Origin: Stratiolaelaps scimitus
Taxonomy: Eukaryota; Arthropoda; Arachnida; Mesostigmata; Laelapidae
DNA: 64,000 bases
Reading direction: 5' to 3'
Assembly: GCA_019614645.1 (NCBI GenBank)
Contig: JABWDB010000066.1
Span: 434,001-498,000 of the forward strand
How positions within the stretch are numbered: position 1 is the first letter of the stretch; the number at the start of each line of letters is the position of its first letter. Shown here piece by piece: positions 13,317-25,400 of this stretch. The notes below the pieces were generated by a model. The model was not told where the DNA came from, did not search any database, and worked only from the letters and a program-made list of their open reading frames with translations. A program made the position numbers and the translations under genes.

Positions 13317-15000
13317 GGCTCATAGCATAACGCCACCTATTAATTAGAGTGACGGACCATTAATTAAAGTTACTTCACGGGCCCCATCCAGACGAGCATC
13401 TCCACTCACTGCAAGTGACAGCATGAACAACGCGTTGATGAGAACTCGAAAATGAGTCACCGCTTGAAGCAAAATAAGTCGAGGCCTCGACTATTATCAT
13501 ATTATATTTCTGGTTGCTCATTCACCCCCCCCCAGAGCTCTACTCCAGAGCTCAACTCTCGTTTCAGTAACGAAACTGATCCATTTGAGTAAAATTCCCG
13601 AATAGTAATTCGCGCTCCATCAATGTAGCCGTCTAGGGACATTCACGATTTACACAGCAGCGGCGGATAGGTACAGATACACATTGTAACTGTGCCTGCG
13701 AGTTATAAACCGAGAATTGTACAATCTTAAGAGTAGTCCTGAATTGAATCCAGGTACCCAAAGCTGGGTGACCTCGACAACAGCCAAGAGAACTTGAAAT
13801 ATGATCGAGTGCGAAGTGCTTCATTTCTCTCTCGTGATATTTTCGTATACCACGGTTCTGCCCCGTGGGTTGCTTCACCGTTTTGCGTCGGACCGGCGTG
13901 ATCCCTCAACTTTATTTGAGTTTCTAAATTCGCCGCCATCATCTCTCTTCTCGATGGGAAGAGAGATGGACACTTTGCGATGCTTGTATCGATTATACAT
14001 CGATACCTAGCCACACCCGTAAACGCAGGTAGCAGACGTTCCAGGGATACAATCGAGGGCAGACGTCGCTGGCGCGCGTTGTCTACGCCACGGCGGAGTT
14101 TCAACGCCGAGGAGCACAACTATTGAGGTCGTTGCATGTTCAACACTATACGAGCATCACCCAAGCGTATTCAGGCCTGGCTAAAGCAACAGAGATCAAT
14201 TTACAAGGGCCCCGTCGGCCTGCCACTTTGCCCCGAATCTCCAGTAATTTCGCGCCAGCCGACAGCAACCACACTACATGAACACGAAAGCTTTGGAGGA
14301 AGACGAGCGCTCGCGTAGGTTGGGCCTGAACCAGCACAGACGAGGGGTGGTTGCTTGGTGGTAGGCCCTTGACGCGAGTTATTGGGAAGGCAGTGCCTCC
14401 ACACGCACAGCGAACGGGAGCCGCCAAAGGAGGTGAGGTGCGATGTGAGTTCTTCGCGAGTTCCTTCGCCTTGGTGACCCCAAGCCCTCCCCCCGACGAG
14501 CTCCACACACCGTATCTCTCTTTCCAACCTCTTCCGCTACCGCCGATCTAGTGTGGCTTTGCTAGCCAAATATAGCCAGTTGAAGAGATGGCCCCCATCT
14601 CGCGAGTAACAGGAAGGCACAGTGGCTCCAAGAATAGCCTGCCGTTGGGGGGAGGATGGCCTGCCACGAAGTCCCAGCTTGGCAGCTAACACCAGCAGGC
14701 CTCTCCAAGGAGCCTGCCTCTTGGCCACCCAGAGCCTGGAGGTGGCGACTGCTGCTGCTGCTGCACAACCAGCAGCTAGAAAGAAGATGGCGTCATATGG
14801 TCTTGTCTGTCTGTGTGTGGATGAGAGCGCGATCTCCCCAAGGCTGGCTGGACGTTAGGAACGCCTGATGGCAGAGTACCATTGAATACGACGAACAAGT
14901 GAAATCTTGATAACTAATGACGGACGCCTGCAACCTTATTCAATTCAATGGCTCGTATTCACCCGCGCCCTTGACACCTATCTTACTATTCAATGTATCC
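11440..15000. other. Gene-free spacer with GC-rich island
   Basis: No convincing coding region is seen. The stretch from about 14180 to 14860 is more GC-rich than its surroundings and open in several frames on both strands, as expected of GC-rich non-coding or 5' DNA. The longest TA tract of the window lies inside at 13262-13315. A short near-duplicate CCAGAGCTC pair lies near 13531-13555. Confidence 0.5.
13262..13315. repeat. (TA)n microsatellite, longest in the window
   Basis: Alternating TA runs for more than 50 bases with a single phase slip near its start. It should be prone to cruciform extrusion and to length variation between individuals. Confidence 0.95.
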
Positions 15001-15031
15001 GTGGTCAGGGAGTTAACCAATTTCGAATCAG

Positions 15032-15256
15032 TTGTTTGTACGTGAAATAAAAGATGGACTCTACACTGGGTCTTTAGTTACTTTGTTTCATCACATATCG
15101 AATATTACAGGAGAAAATGCAACCTGGATGTTTGACTGTGTAAAATTTCATAAAGAATACCTCACACGCGCAGATATCGAAGAGGACACAATGCCCACGT
15201 TGATTTGTCTTTTCCAAGTGATTCCTTATGCCACAGAGTTGAGCCTAAGAGTGGAC
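15032..15256 (+). other. Candidate coding exon, possible C-terminal half of an MRH-like repeat
   Basis: An open segment follows an acceptor-like CGAATCAG and runs 75 codons to a TGA at 15257. Its composition is protein-like, with no simple repeat. A Trp-Met-Phe-Asp-Cys string followed about 25 residues later by Ile-Cys-Leu-Phe-Gln loosely matches the end of a mannose-6-phosphate-receptor-homology repeat (T-x-[IVW]-x-F-x-C, then C-x-F). Donor-like GT dinucleotides lie at CCAA|GTGATT and AGA|GTGGAC. The domain match is weak on its own. It gains a little weight from the better MRH-like segment about 800 bases downstream on the same strand. It could equally be chance open sequence. Confidence 0.2.
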
Positions 15257-16055
15257 TGAATTTATCCTCGCTCTCCTCATATCAAGTGTGGTCATGGAAG
15301 CGTAGGTATATACGTGTATACATATATATATATATATATATGTATACCTTCTCCTAAATTGCTCTTCTCTCAGCTGTCGAACCTCGGATATTCGATGATC
15401 ATTGAGGCTGGGCATACGTTACTACATTAGTGCACCAGCTGTCGGGGACGGATATCAATGAAATGGAAAGGAGACGATAACCTCTGATGGTTCCACTACT
15501 GCTACGGACACCGTTCAGAGATTGTGCCAATTTAAGGTATAAATTATCGAACACAGCTATGCCTCTCCGCTCACATTTGACGCCCATAACATACTTATAA
15601 CTATATTCTTTACAGCAACAAATCGCAAGAGACCTTCGCCCCTGTTCTCGCATACGAGCTGTAATATCTGCTGTGAGCTAGACGAGCATCGACGATAACT
15701 GATTCAATAGCAGAAGTGGACATTATCTTCACCCTCTTGTTATAGTTATGAGTCCCTTTTAGCTGTCGAGTGAGCGACAAGCCGCAAGTGCTACTGTAAA
15801 AGCTGGAGAGAGGGAGGTTTTTCACAACAATTCCGTGATTTCGCCCTGGCGACTGGTGGACGTCAAGCTCAATGTCCATATAATTATTTTCAATAGTGAA
15901 ATATTCACATCAAAGATGTTTGACAGAAATATTTGCTGTCCCTCCCTAGCGTCCTTCTGAACATAAGATACCTAGCGATCTCTAATAGATCGGATCGTGG
16001 CGAGAGATGGGGTTAAGCGGGGTTTTCACTGGTGTTGGTGAGAACTCGAAATTAG

Positions 16056-16311
16056 GGATAAATGTAAATCGTATGCCTGTTTTTAAATCCGAACTTTACG
16101 ACAATGCTGATTACTTCGTGTTTAGAGTATGTGGGCGGTCGCCTGTGTCTGGAGCGTTCGATGATTCTAATAAAGATTGCCCTGGAGACCGTCTATGCCA
16201 TGTGGGAACTCCATATTTTCGGGTCACTTACGCCTCCTTCGCCTGGCAGAGGATGGCGGTTAAAAGTCAGCGCACGATTGTATACGGAGGTTACGGACAG
16301 TGTTTTCCGCC
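16056..16311 (+). other. Candidate coding exon with an MRH-like (CI-M6PR/LERP type) cysteine pattern
   Basis: The frame is open from an ATG at 16007 through a stop at 16313. I placed the exon between an acceptor-like AAATTAG and a donor-like GTAGTA. In order it contains a YFVFRVCG motif, then CPGDRLCHVG about 15 residues later, then TIVYGGYGQC about 25 residues further on. In MRH domains, which bind phosphomannosyl glycans in the endosomal mannose-6-phosphate receptor, OS-9 and GNPTG, the same order occurs: a hydrophobic string ending in VC, a C-P-x-G-x-x-x-C-x-V motif, then L-x-Y-x-x-G-x-x-C. Order and spacing agree, but the missing remainder of the domain and the lack of transcript evidence keep confidence low. 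It may also be a decayed copy. Confidence 0.33.
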
Positions 16312-16745
16312 GTAGTAAGCATCTAGGCATTGGTAGTGCATAAATAGATTACAGTCGACATAATGTGCAGTGCGTTTTTTTGCGGAACTGGTCCTGTTTA
16401 AAGGTTATAGAGCCTCGTTTGGGGGCAAAGACAATATCATTCCGACTAAACTCTCCGGAGTGAACATCGTTACCCGTCTCTAGAAATGGGTAACCTTTAT
16501 CAGGGCTGACACAGAACAGACTGACTTTCAACGAGGCACAAGACACATAGGGGCGGAAAAAGTAATTCAATCTGGCTTTATTCTTTGAACGTCCGTGAGA
16601 CGTCGAATCAATTTGACTTCGACTCTACGGGTTCCAATTTACTTAAGATGAGCATCAGTCAGAGGCGGAAGATGTTCAGAACCACCCACTCAGTGGGAAT
16701 ATCCTTGGAGCTTACGCGGTTCGAGATACACTGAAGTCCCCTGGA

Positions 16746-16822
16746 TGGTCGTCTAGTGGTGAGCGTCTTGGACTGCTAGACCGGACCGAAAGGTGTGTTG
16801 GGTTCAAATCCTGTCGGACGCT
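16746..16822 (+). pseudogene. tRNA-Ser-like element (tRNA pseudogene or SINE head)
   Basis: An A-box-like TGGTCGTCTAGTGGT lies at 16746-16760 and a perfect B-box GGTTCAAATCC at 16801-16811, about 55 bases apart. Between them, GGACTGCTAG places a CTGCTAG loop (anticodon GCT) as in serine tRNA, and the extra bases before the T arm would suit a class II variable arm. The acceptor stem does not pair (3' side CGGACGC, no matching 5' side). The anticodon and T stems are imperfect, and the D arm seems to carry an insertion. It is therefore not a functional tRNA gene. It is either a decayed tRNA copy or the polymerase III head of a tRNA-derived SINE whose body would run downstream toward 16960. Confidence 0.5.
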
Positions 16823-16974
16823 TTGGAGAACCTTTGGAGTTCTTTATCATCTTTCTTTATCTGAAGATTCTTGCAAGGTACGAGTAAGGAAGAGAATAAG
16901 CAAAGGTGGCCCCGACAGGTACTCATACTAAAAGGTTAAAAAATTATCTAAAAAAGGTTAAAAGCTGAGGCCGG

Positions 16975-17026
16975 TCACGGTGTTCAGTGTACCTCACAGA
17001 CTAGTGAGGTACACTGAACACCGTGA
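16975..17026. repeat. Perfect 23-bp inverted repeat with 6-base loop
   Basis: The left arm 16975-16997 (TCACGGTG...CCTCAC) is exactly complementary to the right arm 17004-17026, separated by AGACTA. Pairing does not extend beyond the arms. RNA from either strand would fold into a 23-bp hairpin. It lies about 150 bases after the tRNA-like element and just before a short protein-like open segment (17004-17102). It could be a foldback or MITE relic, a hairpin RNA precursor, or a sequencing or assembly foldback. Confidence 0.9.
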
Positions 17027-17772
17027 TTCTTCTGCCGCAATATGCGAGGTCGTTTGCGAAGTCAGGAAGGCACTGCAATTCGTCATACTCGACTCGTCTA
17101 AGGTATCATCGAGGTATTAATGAAGACCAGGATTTGTTAAACTCCACCATTCCCTGGATGTATTGCTATTTGTTAGAGGAGGTGTATGTATATTTGAACA
17201 GAACGAGGACGCATCATCAGTCGATATACAACACAATACGACTGCACCTTTGATCTACGTGACACTTCACGGGGCTAATTACAACCTCTAATTAGCATTA
17301 CCACGATGGAGGGTGAACGAAAAATATTCGAAAAAAAACCTCGGCGATTCGGCACGAACTATTTCATTAATTAGGGCTTACGTCAACCTGATAGACTAGC
17401 AGCGTTTATCACTGATCTCCTATTGATGATATATAGCCTAATATTGTAGCTTATACTGGAATATCCGAAGTATTATCTAGTTCCAATGTATGATAGTTTG
17501 CACAGGTGATTCAAGCGTTTGCATTATACATTCAATCAGTACATTTGAACATCCGACGTGAGATTTCTTTTATCATATGCGGGCTACTTCTCTTCATGTC
17601 GTTTGCATCCATTATCTTATGAGCTATAATAATAATCATAATAATAATAATAATAACATAGTAATACTGCTTAATGAATATGACTGGTGGCATATATATA
17701 CATACATTCGAAGGTGCGGGGGCTTGTGTGGGAGTTCAATCAATCTCATCTGTTTGATTAATTCTCGCACAG

Positions 17773-17906
17773 GTCAATTAGAGGAGAAACCAGCGCAATC
17801 TGTTTCACCACTTTCATTTATATTAATGACTGGAGATTCTACCCCAATTACGATTAGTTGCATTTACGCGTATATCCCATATTGGCCGTCCATGAGCTCC
17901 TATGAT
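17773..17906 (+). other. Candidate coding exon, weak MRH-like second half
   Basis: An open segment follows a good acceptor (TAATTCTCGCACAG) and continues to a TAA at 17907. It contains LSFILMTGDSTPITISC, which loosely follows the MRH pattern L-x-L-x-Y-x-x-G-D ... T-x-I-x-F-x-C but lacks the cysteine after G-D. About 670 bases upstream, 17004-17102 carries SSAAICEVV and ALQFVILDSSK ending at an AAG|GTATCA donor. That could be the first half of the same repeat, although the phases do not match with the simplest splice choice. The evidence is suggestive only; no transcript support is available. Confidence 0.2.
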
Positions 17907-18532
17907 TAATAGAACATGACGATATTTTTACTCAAACGATGTTCGGACGATGCTTCGGGGACCTGAACCTCTGAAAAATCGTGTACACAGTCTGTACGCT
18001 GGCTCGAATCCCGTTAATCAGCCACGTCTTCAAAACAGACTCTGGACGGCATGTGCCTACGTAAATGAAAACAATACTCAGTGAACATGCAACGAGTCCA
18101 TGTTGGGCTAAGATAGCCACCGTAAACTTTAGTGTAGGCTTAAACTATGAGTTCATTTATCTGTATCAGTCAACCAGACAAGCAAGATTACGTTTGCTTG
18201 TATACGCAGGTGTCTAGTGCTATCATAGAACAAAATAAGGAAGGAAATTCAGTTTTGTTGAATCACTCAAACGTTCATTGAAAAGCTTAATCATTAAGAT
18301 GGTATTACCCGCGATTTAAGTTGGCTCAGAGGTTATCTGGTTGCATTGCGACTTCGACCATGAGAATTTCCCACTGTGTAATTCGTGTGATATTAAACCT
18401 TAAATATTACATAGTGGTTGTGACGAAGGCTCTCACCCATATCTACAATAGAATATATATTATGTATATTATTTGGCAGAGAAAAATGCTGGTTAGATCA
18501 AGCTAAGCATATCCACAGATAAAACACAGCCA

Positions 18533-18787
18533 CTAACAATACTTGCTTTTTGCAAATATATTGATACCAGCGTCCCCTGCAGTGACAGTGAGCGACATTT
18601 CACTGACTAAAGGAAAACCTATCTTCCGGAGGCTTATGTTAATTTCAGCTTCTTCTAATAGCAGCAGCTGTTTTTCTGGATCGAATGCACCCACCTCTTG
18701 TATGCCGGTCGGCGCCGTATCTGGTACATCGAGAAACCTTTGATAACTTTCGGCCCAAGTGTCACAGCCAGCTGAAATTGTACCTGT
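18533..18787 (-). other. Unidentified protein-like open segment on the minus strand
   Basis: Read on the minus strand, 85 codons are open between an in-frame TAA (18788-18790) and a TAG (18533-18535). The composition is that of a globular protein: acidic, with LLLLEEAEINISLRK followed by MSLTVTAGDAGINIF, and no repeats. There is no ATG near its start, so it would have to be an internal or terminal exon; an AAACAG acceptor-like site lies at its 5' edge. It abuts the mariner relic on the other strand but does not look like transposase. I do not recognise the family. It may be a true exon, a decayed gene or chance. Confidence 0.25.
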
Positions 18788-18829
18788 TTATACTTGACTC
18801 CGCCGCAGATGGAAAGGCGTGTGGCATAT

Positions 18830-19453
18830 TCTAAAGGCAACCTACCGTACTACACGAAAACAAACAACTCGAGTAACACCACCGTTGTGATGGATGAGTC
18901 TTGGGTGAGTTTGAATTGGCCGTCTGAGAAGAACCAGCCAAGAAAATGGCCTTGAACGGGCGAAGGGTGGTAGTGCCCAATCGATTTGGCCCCAAAGTGA
19001 TGATTATACCCGCTATGGACGAGAACGCCATTTGTTACATTGAGTTACTGAGTACAAAAGCAAACACCAATACAACTCGACTCTCCAAGTTCTTGAAGAG
19101 ACTCATGGGCAACAATGAGACGGAAATCGAGAGTGGCCTCTGGATGATAAGGACACAAAACCTCGCGTGTACGGCTCCAATACCGAACTGGAGGGGGTCA
19201 ACAATAGTCATCGGAGAATTCAACCTGTAGATTTCTGCCGATTTAAGCCCTTGCGATTATGGTCATTCCTTGCCATGAGCAATGGCCAATTAGTGGCGTT
19301 TATTATGCAAATATCGATTTGCTCCAAGAAGCTATCGACAACGAACTTATTTGGTAGGTACGGTAACCCAAATCGAACGTATACTGCCGTTAAGAAGCAA
19401 CCAGAGCGCTTGCTTGCATAATTCCTTGGGGAGGCACGCATCCGTTCATCTAA
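18830..19453 (+). mobile_element. Degraded mariner-family transposase relic
   Basis: This is the C-terminal two thirds of an IS630/Tc1/mariner-type DDE transposase, broken by several frameshifts and stops. The first catalytic motif is intact as VVMDESWV (Asp codon at 18893). A frameshift then leads to KVMIIPAMDENAICYIELL and a following NTNTTRLSKFLKRL, matching the mariner W-D-x-x-G-[IV]-x-Y-[YF]-E-L-L segment. A D-K-D-T-K-P-R string near 19146 stands where D-N-A-[RK]-P-H is expected, so the second aspartate is probably lost. After another shift SADLSPCDYG (19234-19263) gives the third motif, S-P-D-L-x-P-x-D-Y. The end at 19401-19453, PERLL then C-I-I-P-W-G-G, fits the mariner C-terminus. The N-terminal DNA-binding region and terminal repeats are not recognisable. 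The copy is inactive and old. Confidence 0.72.
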
Positions 19454-19459
19454 CTGATA

Positions 19460-22400
19460 GATCTGGCTTGCCTAACTATGACGACGATTCAGGGTGAATA
19501 ATCTTGTAAACAAACAAATTAATAATGATTATTTAGTGGTGGCTGATTAATGTACATTGAGTCACATTGGTATCACGATTATTTTTGTATGCGAACTTAA
19601 CAGTTGTAAGAGGCTGCAGTTCAGTTCATAAACCAAACTTTGTACTCTATCGTCCATATATAGTGTGACGAGTACCCTTTTTTTCGTCCACAAACAGAGA
19701 TACGTTACCCACGCTCTATGGCGCATACACAATGACCGTACCAAATGGCATAGCTGATATAGAATATTTCTTCACATTTGTATGTAGATTATTCCTGCTC
19801 GTATTCGCGGTGACGTTCAACTGTCGGGTGCTTGCTTCGACTGTGGCCATTGCCCCATGCACCGGAAGATCCCTCCTCTAAACGCAATATGGTGGTAGAT
19901 TCTCTGTCGGCCAAATGGAAAGTCTCGCCCTCAATCGTCTCCTCACATAAACAAACACTGCAAAACCCGCTGCGGGTACAGGGCAGCGTTTCATCCCCGA
20001 TCTATACACCGGTAACAACAGCAGCAGCAGCAGTGGCCGCCGCAAGGATTTGCACGATAGGTCCCCATGCGCCAACCACCAAAGCTAAATTGGACAGAGA
20101 GAGGTCTACGGGGCTGGGAGGCTTCACCGGCGTCCAATCCCTCCGCGGCAGCCCAGTAGAATTTTGGATCTGCAACTGCTGGTATTCGCAGGCTTGCTAG
20201 TCGACGGAGGCCAGGAATTGGAACGGCCGGCAGTGGAGGGGAACGGCGGTGGCGGCGGCGGCGGCTACAGCAGTTGTGGTGTAGCTGTTTTCGCGCCACG
20301 AGCTCAGCGCCGAGGATGGGGGGCACTTCGAAGTCGGCCACCGAATGTGAAATTCCTCCGGCGGCTAAAATCTCCTCCTGCTCTCGCGGTTCACCTTGCA
20401 AATCTTGCGGTCGCCAGAGGCGGATGCTTTGTGCTCTTTCTGCTGGGCTTGCGTTCTTGGCTGAGTTTCTCGTCGTCGATAGCGACCATAGCCGCAGTGG
20501 CACGGCACGGCACGCTGCCAGCTGCCTAGACTTGAGCCAGAGCAGGGGTGTCGAATTCGTTGAGCTCGAAAGCTGCCGCGCTCGTTTCGCTAGCCCCGGC
20601 AAACCCCGGTGGTGGGTTTTGGCCAGGACGACGATGCGCGCGGCAGGAGAGGTGAAGGCACCATGAAGAAGAACATCAAATCGTGCATTACGCCAAGCAG
20701 CGAAGACCAACATAAACGCGAAAAGCAATAGACAACAACCAGTGGATATCCGGGTCTCGTGGGCCCGCGCAAAAATGACGACAAAAAAGGCCAGATAAAT
20801 ATAATACCAATAACGTTCCCACGCAGGTGGAAACGATACTGGTATTGTGAGGGAGCCGACGACGACGACGACGATAAACTGCATCACGATATATCACTGT
20901 AGAGTCGAGCTGGATCAATCGGACGTTACGTTCATAATTGAATATCTGTGTTCGGAGAAGGTGATGGAGATAAGAATGATTACGCATATATGCTATTGTC
21001 CGCCAATATTCTCGAACGTTTATCTACGAGCGATCTATTTTCGTAGCGGAACGCAACACTGTAGAAGGCTAGGCAAGTGTAATAGCCAAAGGGGAACATT
21101 GGTTGAAAATTTGGTGCTCGTAAGGCTGACGGGGGCTAAGTCTCTTCGGCGGAAAGAGAAAAATGAAGCCTCTTTAGTGGAAACACTCAAAATGCAGCAT
21201 GCAAGTCGTCTACTGGGAGTTCCCTCTAGCTCCATGAGCCATGAACGCAATCCCCAATGGAACCATTAACGCCTCTCTCTCTCGCTCTATCTTCGTCCTC
21301 CCTTTCTGCCTTTATCTCGTCTTTTTTTTTTATCTTTCTCACTGGGTGGCCACAGTGGCATGCTATCGGTGTTCGTGACGTTGTAGACGAGGGGCCGTCG
21401 AAAATAAAAATCTTCCCTCGAATGCGCAAGGGGGCAAAACTAAATAAATAAAATCCATCCTCCAAGCGAAATTTCCTCCTCGTACGTCCATATTCGCACA
21501 CTCCGACGAATTCGAAAATTGGAGCCAAGTCGCGGTTCGCAAAGCCCACAGCCATATGACTCCCCCGTTGCGGGCTCTCTGCGGTCGCTATTGGTCGCTT
21601 GCTGTATGTCGCTAAACAGTCGCAATTGAAAAGGAAAAAAACACACACACACAGCATGAGGGGAAATTGAGTTTTGCCGGGTGGCTGGCGCCACTCGACA
21701 AGGAAATATATTCCCATCGTAATCGTGAAACTTTCGACGTTTACAGCAGCAGCAGCAGCGACATCAAAAATGGCCGATCGCGGTGGAGACAGGCGGTTCC
21801 TGGCCCGTGGCGTATAGCATTTCTCTCTATTCCTCTCTCTCTCTCTCGCTCTCCCTCCCGTGTGGAGGGGTCCACCGCGGGCTCGAAGCGTTTAATGTAA
21901 TCATTACCTAACATGTCGTTCTTCGATTCGACTCTGCTTCGTTTGCAGCGAACACCCAACCACCCATACAGACACACGCAAGAACGCCACATAATATTCC
22001 ATCTCTACCTTCGGGGGCTCTCCGGTCTCCGCCGATCTTCACTACTTCACTGCGGCAACGGCAGCGGCTGCTCCTCCTCCTCTTCCTGCTGCTTACCTAA
22101 ACGTCCCTGGCAGTGCAAACGACAACATATGCTGAACACATTCGCCGACTCGTCAGCGATGATGAACGAAGAAAGACGGAACGGAGGCGAACGCCGTCGA
22201 ATCAATAAATAGATTCATTTCACGACTGAACTCTAGGTACCTCGTGACCGTTCAGAAAACAGATGATTCCCAGCCACAGGGGCAACGACGATCTGACCGG
22301 GCAGTTAAGAATCAGACGATGTTCGTTGCATAAAAACGTTTGGATCATTGTCGCTGTTGCTGTTGTCAGCGAAGGCGGAGGCGGCGGCGAAGGATGGCCG

Positions 22401-25400
22401 GCGTTGAATTTTGTTTTGCTTTTGCTTGGCGGGGTCTCGTAAAGGATGAGTTCTTCAATTGCCCTGTTTATGTTTGAGAATATTTACATGGTGGGGACGC
22501 TTGTGCATCAACCAGCTGTTGAATATTAGATTAAGCCTAAGGCCAAGCGCCACACTGCATATGGGTCCCTTGTGGCCGAGAAGTTCACGGGACACGGCAT
22601 TGGTACGAGTTCGGAGTTCCGACGAGTTAGTCTCATTCGGAAAGATAAATATTATTTTTTTCATTAAATGCATCCCTCATGGACGTATGTACATGGGCTG
22701 TTGCATGCAAATGCGTCCATGCCAAGGCGATTTATTAAATTCGACTAAATTCAATTCGTTTATATTAAGGCGTACCATTGACACTATTCAGTGATTTCCA
22801 CATGTACGCCAAATATTTATGGAATTGAGCTGCGCTTTTGGGCCGACTTTGATAACTCTTCGTGTCCGCATTGCTGACATAACAGTATTCTATTGAAATG
22901 CACCAAGATATTTCTGCATGGAAAACTTGTGGCAATTCAGATCTTTTGCTAGAAATATCATTAATATTATATAGCTTTTTTAATGTATTGTCATCATGTA
23001 GTAGATTAGGTGTTGTCGTATATATATAAGTGATAAACTAACTTTGTAACTTCCGTGCCATTCATCTCTTTCGTGGAGAGCCTTGTTTCACTGTTTTCAA
23101 CACGCCAGTAAACAGGCAAAGCAGGAAGGACCCACCCTCTTGTACGAGCCAGTCCTATCTTGGCCTGCCTTTACACCTACGGCCTCGATCTCTAAGTCAG
23201 CTTCTTCTCTTCTAAATGACTACGGCGGCTTTGAATAATTGCGATGTTCATCATCATAAATTATGCCTCAACACGTTAATAACACAAGTTCGTCAGCCTC
23301 CCATCCGCTTGATGACAATGAGATAAGTGCAGCTGAAGAATCTCTGTCTCAACAACTTCCAGCACCTACACATTAAAGAGTGTTGTACTTAAGTTTCCAG
23401 GTACGGTTAATTTCACCTCTCGGTAAAACCTCTATAAGTCACAAATCAGTTTCGTTGAGTGGCCCTGAATTGACTTCCACAGCTATAACAGCTATAAGCT
23501 ACAGTCTACTCCCATGAAAACACCACAGAGAGACATCTTCGATAGATGGATAGATCTATGTCTGCGTATGTACTCGAATCTATTCAGGTCTAATACTATG
23601 AATGCGTAGTTAATCTGCGCGGTGGCCGGGAGGAGCCGAGCGGAGGGCTCTTGTACGCGGCGCCCTTCGCTCTGCCATACCCTCGAAACCATTAATCAGA
23701 CCGGCGGAGCCGCCCTCTCATTCACTCATTCATTGGACGAACACTCATTTTCATCCACGCAAGCAGGCCGCCGGCCGGGAGGCCGCTTCACCTCAGCGAC
23801 TCGGCCACACTGGACAACCATGCTAGAGCAAGGCGACTACTCGGCATTCGTGATGATGATGGTGGTGGTTGCATGTATGAGTTTAGACCCAGCCACAATT
23901 TCCTCACTTCCGCCGACACAGCCAACGAACGAACGAACGGGCGAGCGAGCTCGCCCGGTCTCTCGTTGAAGCATTGCAGCAACATTGAGCAACAGAGACC
24001 CCCACGACATCTAACAGTATACGTAATAGTGATACAGCTCGATGTGTGGCGCCATTTCGCGATGACGATCTTCACCATTGAGTCTTGCAGGAGAAGTGAA
24101 CCGGGCTGGTAGGGAAACCCACGCAGTCGTCTCTGCTTCGGCCAAGTCTCCGAGCGTCATTAGTCCGACAATATTAATGGCAGGCCCACGGCCTATCCAT
24201 GTACAATGCGGTTACCCGATGAGACCATCGCAGTGATTCCATTCGTCGGCCGACTCGTTCATCGGCGGAGTCAGCCGGGCGACAGGTTCACTAAACGATT
24301 GCTGCCAAAGATCGCCCGGGTCATGTTCGTCGCTCGGGCAAGCGACGGGCTAGCTGGTGATCAATCCGCGGCGGAAGTATGGCCGGAAGTCACAAATGAC
24401 TAACTAATTTGTGTTGCATTAGAGCCATTGCGAGCGAGCGTCCCTCGGCCAGGTCATCTGCGGCCAGAACGGGCCCCTTGCATTGTTCCAAAGCAACCGA
24501 CCTTCATCGGGCCGAATTGCTTGTTGGCCGTATCGCGTATCATAGTTCTTCTTAACTCAGATCTGTCGTAGGGAACGACTTGTACGTGTTCGATAGCCAC
24601 GTCAGCGACTTAATGCCAGGCTGAGTATGTACAGATGTACATTGTATCTGTCGTTTGTTTGAGCTTCAGCAAAGTCCAAAATGCATTTCCCTCAATAGAA
24701 ACAACATCGAACACAACGCGTTGCTGTGTTGGATACGTTCTCCATATTGTTCGTAGCAAACTTTCGGTGGGGGTCACGGATCATTCATCAACGCTTAGTA
24801 TTCATTACGAAATCGCCAACGTTTGCCAGTTCTACAGAATTGTTGTACGTATCAGCAAGATGCCACCTCAAGTTTGGTGATACACAAAGATTCATTGACA
24901 AAAATAGAATCGATTTTCCGGCTGACCCACGGTATTCCTTTCGGCAATGACTATGACGTGTTGATCTATGATGCCAAGATAAATAGAGAAACGGGTACAA
25001 AAAAGGTATTTTCTTAATACGCACAAATATGCACCATATTGATGTGAATACATAAATGTGGTAAGGTTGCCATGCTAGACGAACTAAAGAAACAACACCC
25101 GCATAAGTTCGTTGTTGTTGTTGTTGTTGCTACCGCTGATGTTGCTGTTGTTGTTATTGTTGTACTGTTTCTGATTTTGGCTCATTGTAGGTAGTTGCTT
25201 GGCCAAAGCGAACATTGAAATTTCAAAGTCCTCGTCCAAACGTTGCCAAACAGAACGCGTTACTTTTCATATTCAAATGCCACGGTCAAGGCTGGCGTTG
25301 GCTTTCCCAGATGATAGGTTCTCCTGTGTACGTATATGTATATATATATATATGAATGTGTGTGTGTGTGCATGTGCTTTGGTGGCTGAACGCGTGAAAG

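Noticed and set aside
19991..20887. 298-codon minus-strand open frame
   Set aside because: It lies in a GC-rich island with overlapping open frames on both strands; composition is Arg/Ala/Leu/Cys-rich with no motif, typical of GC-driven openness.
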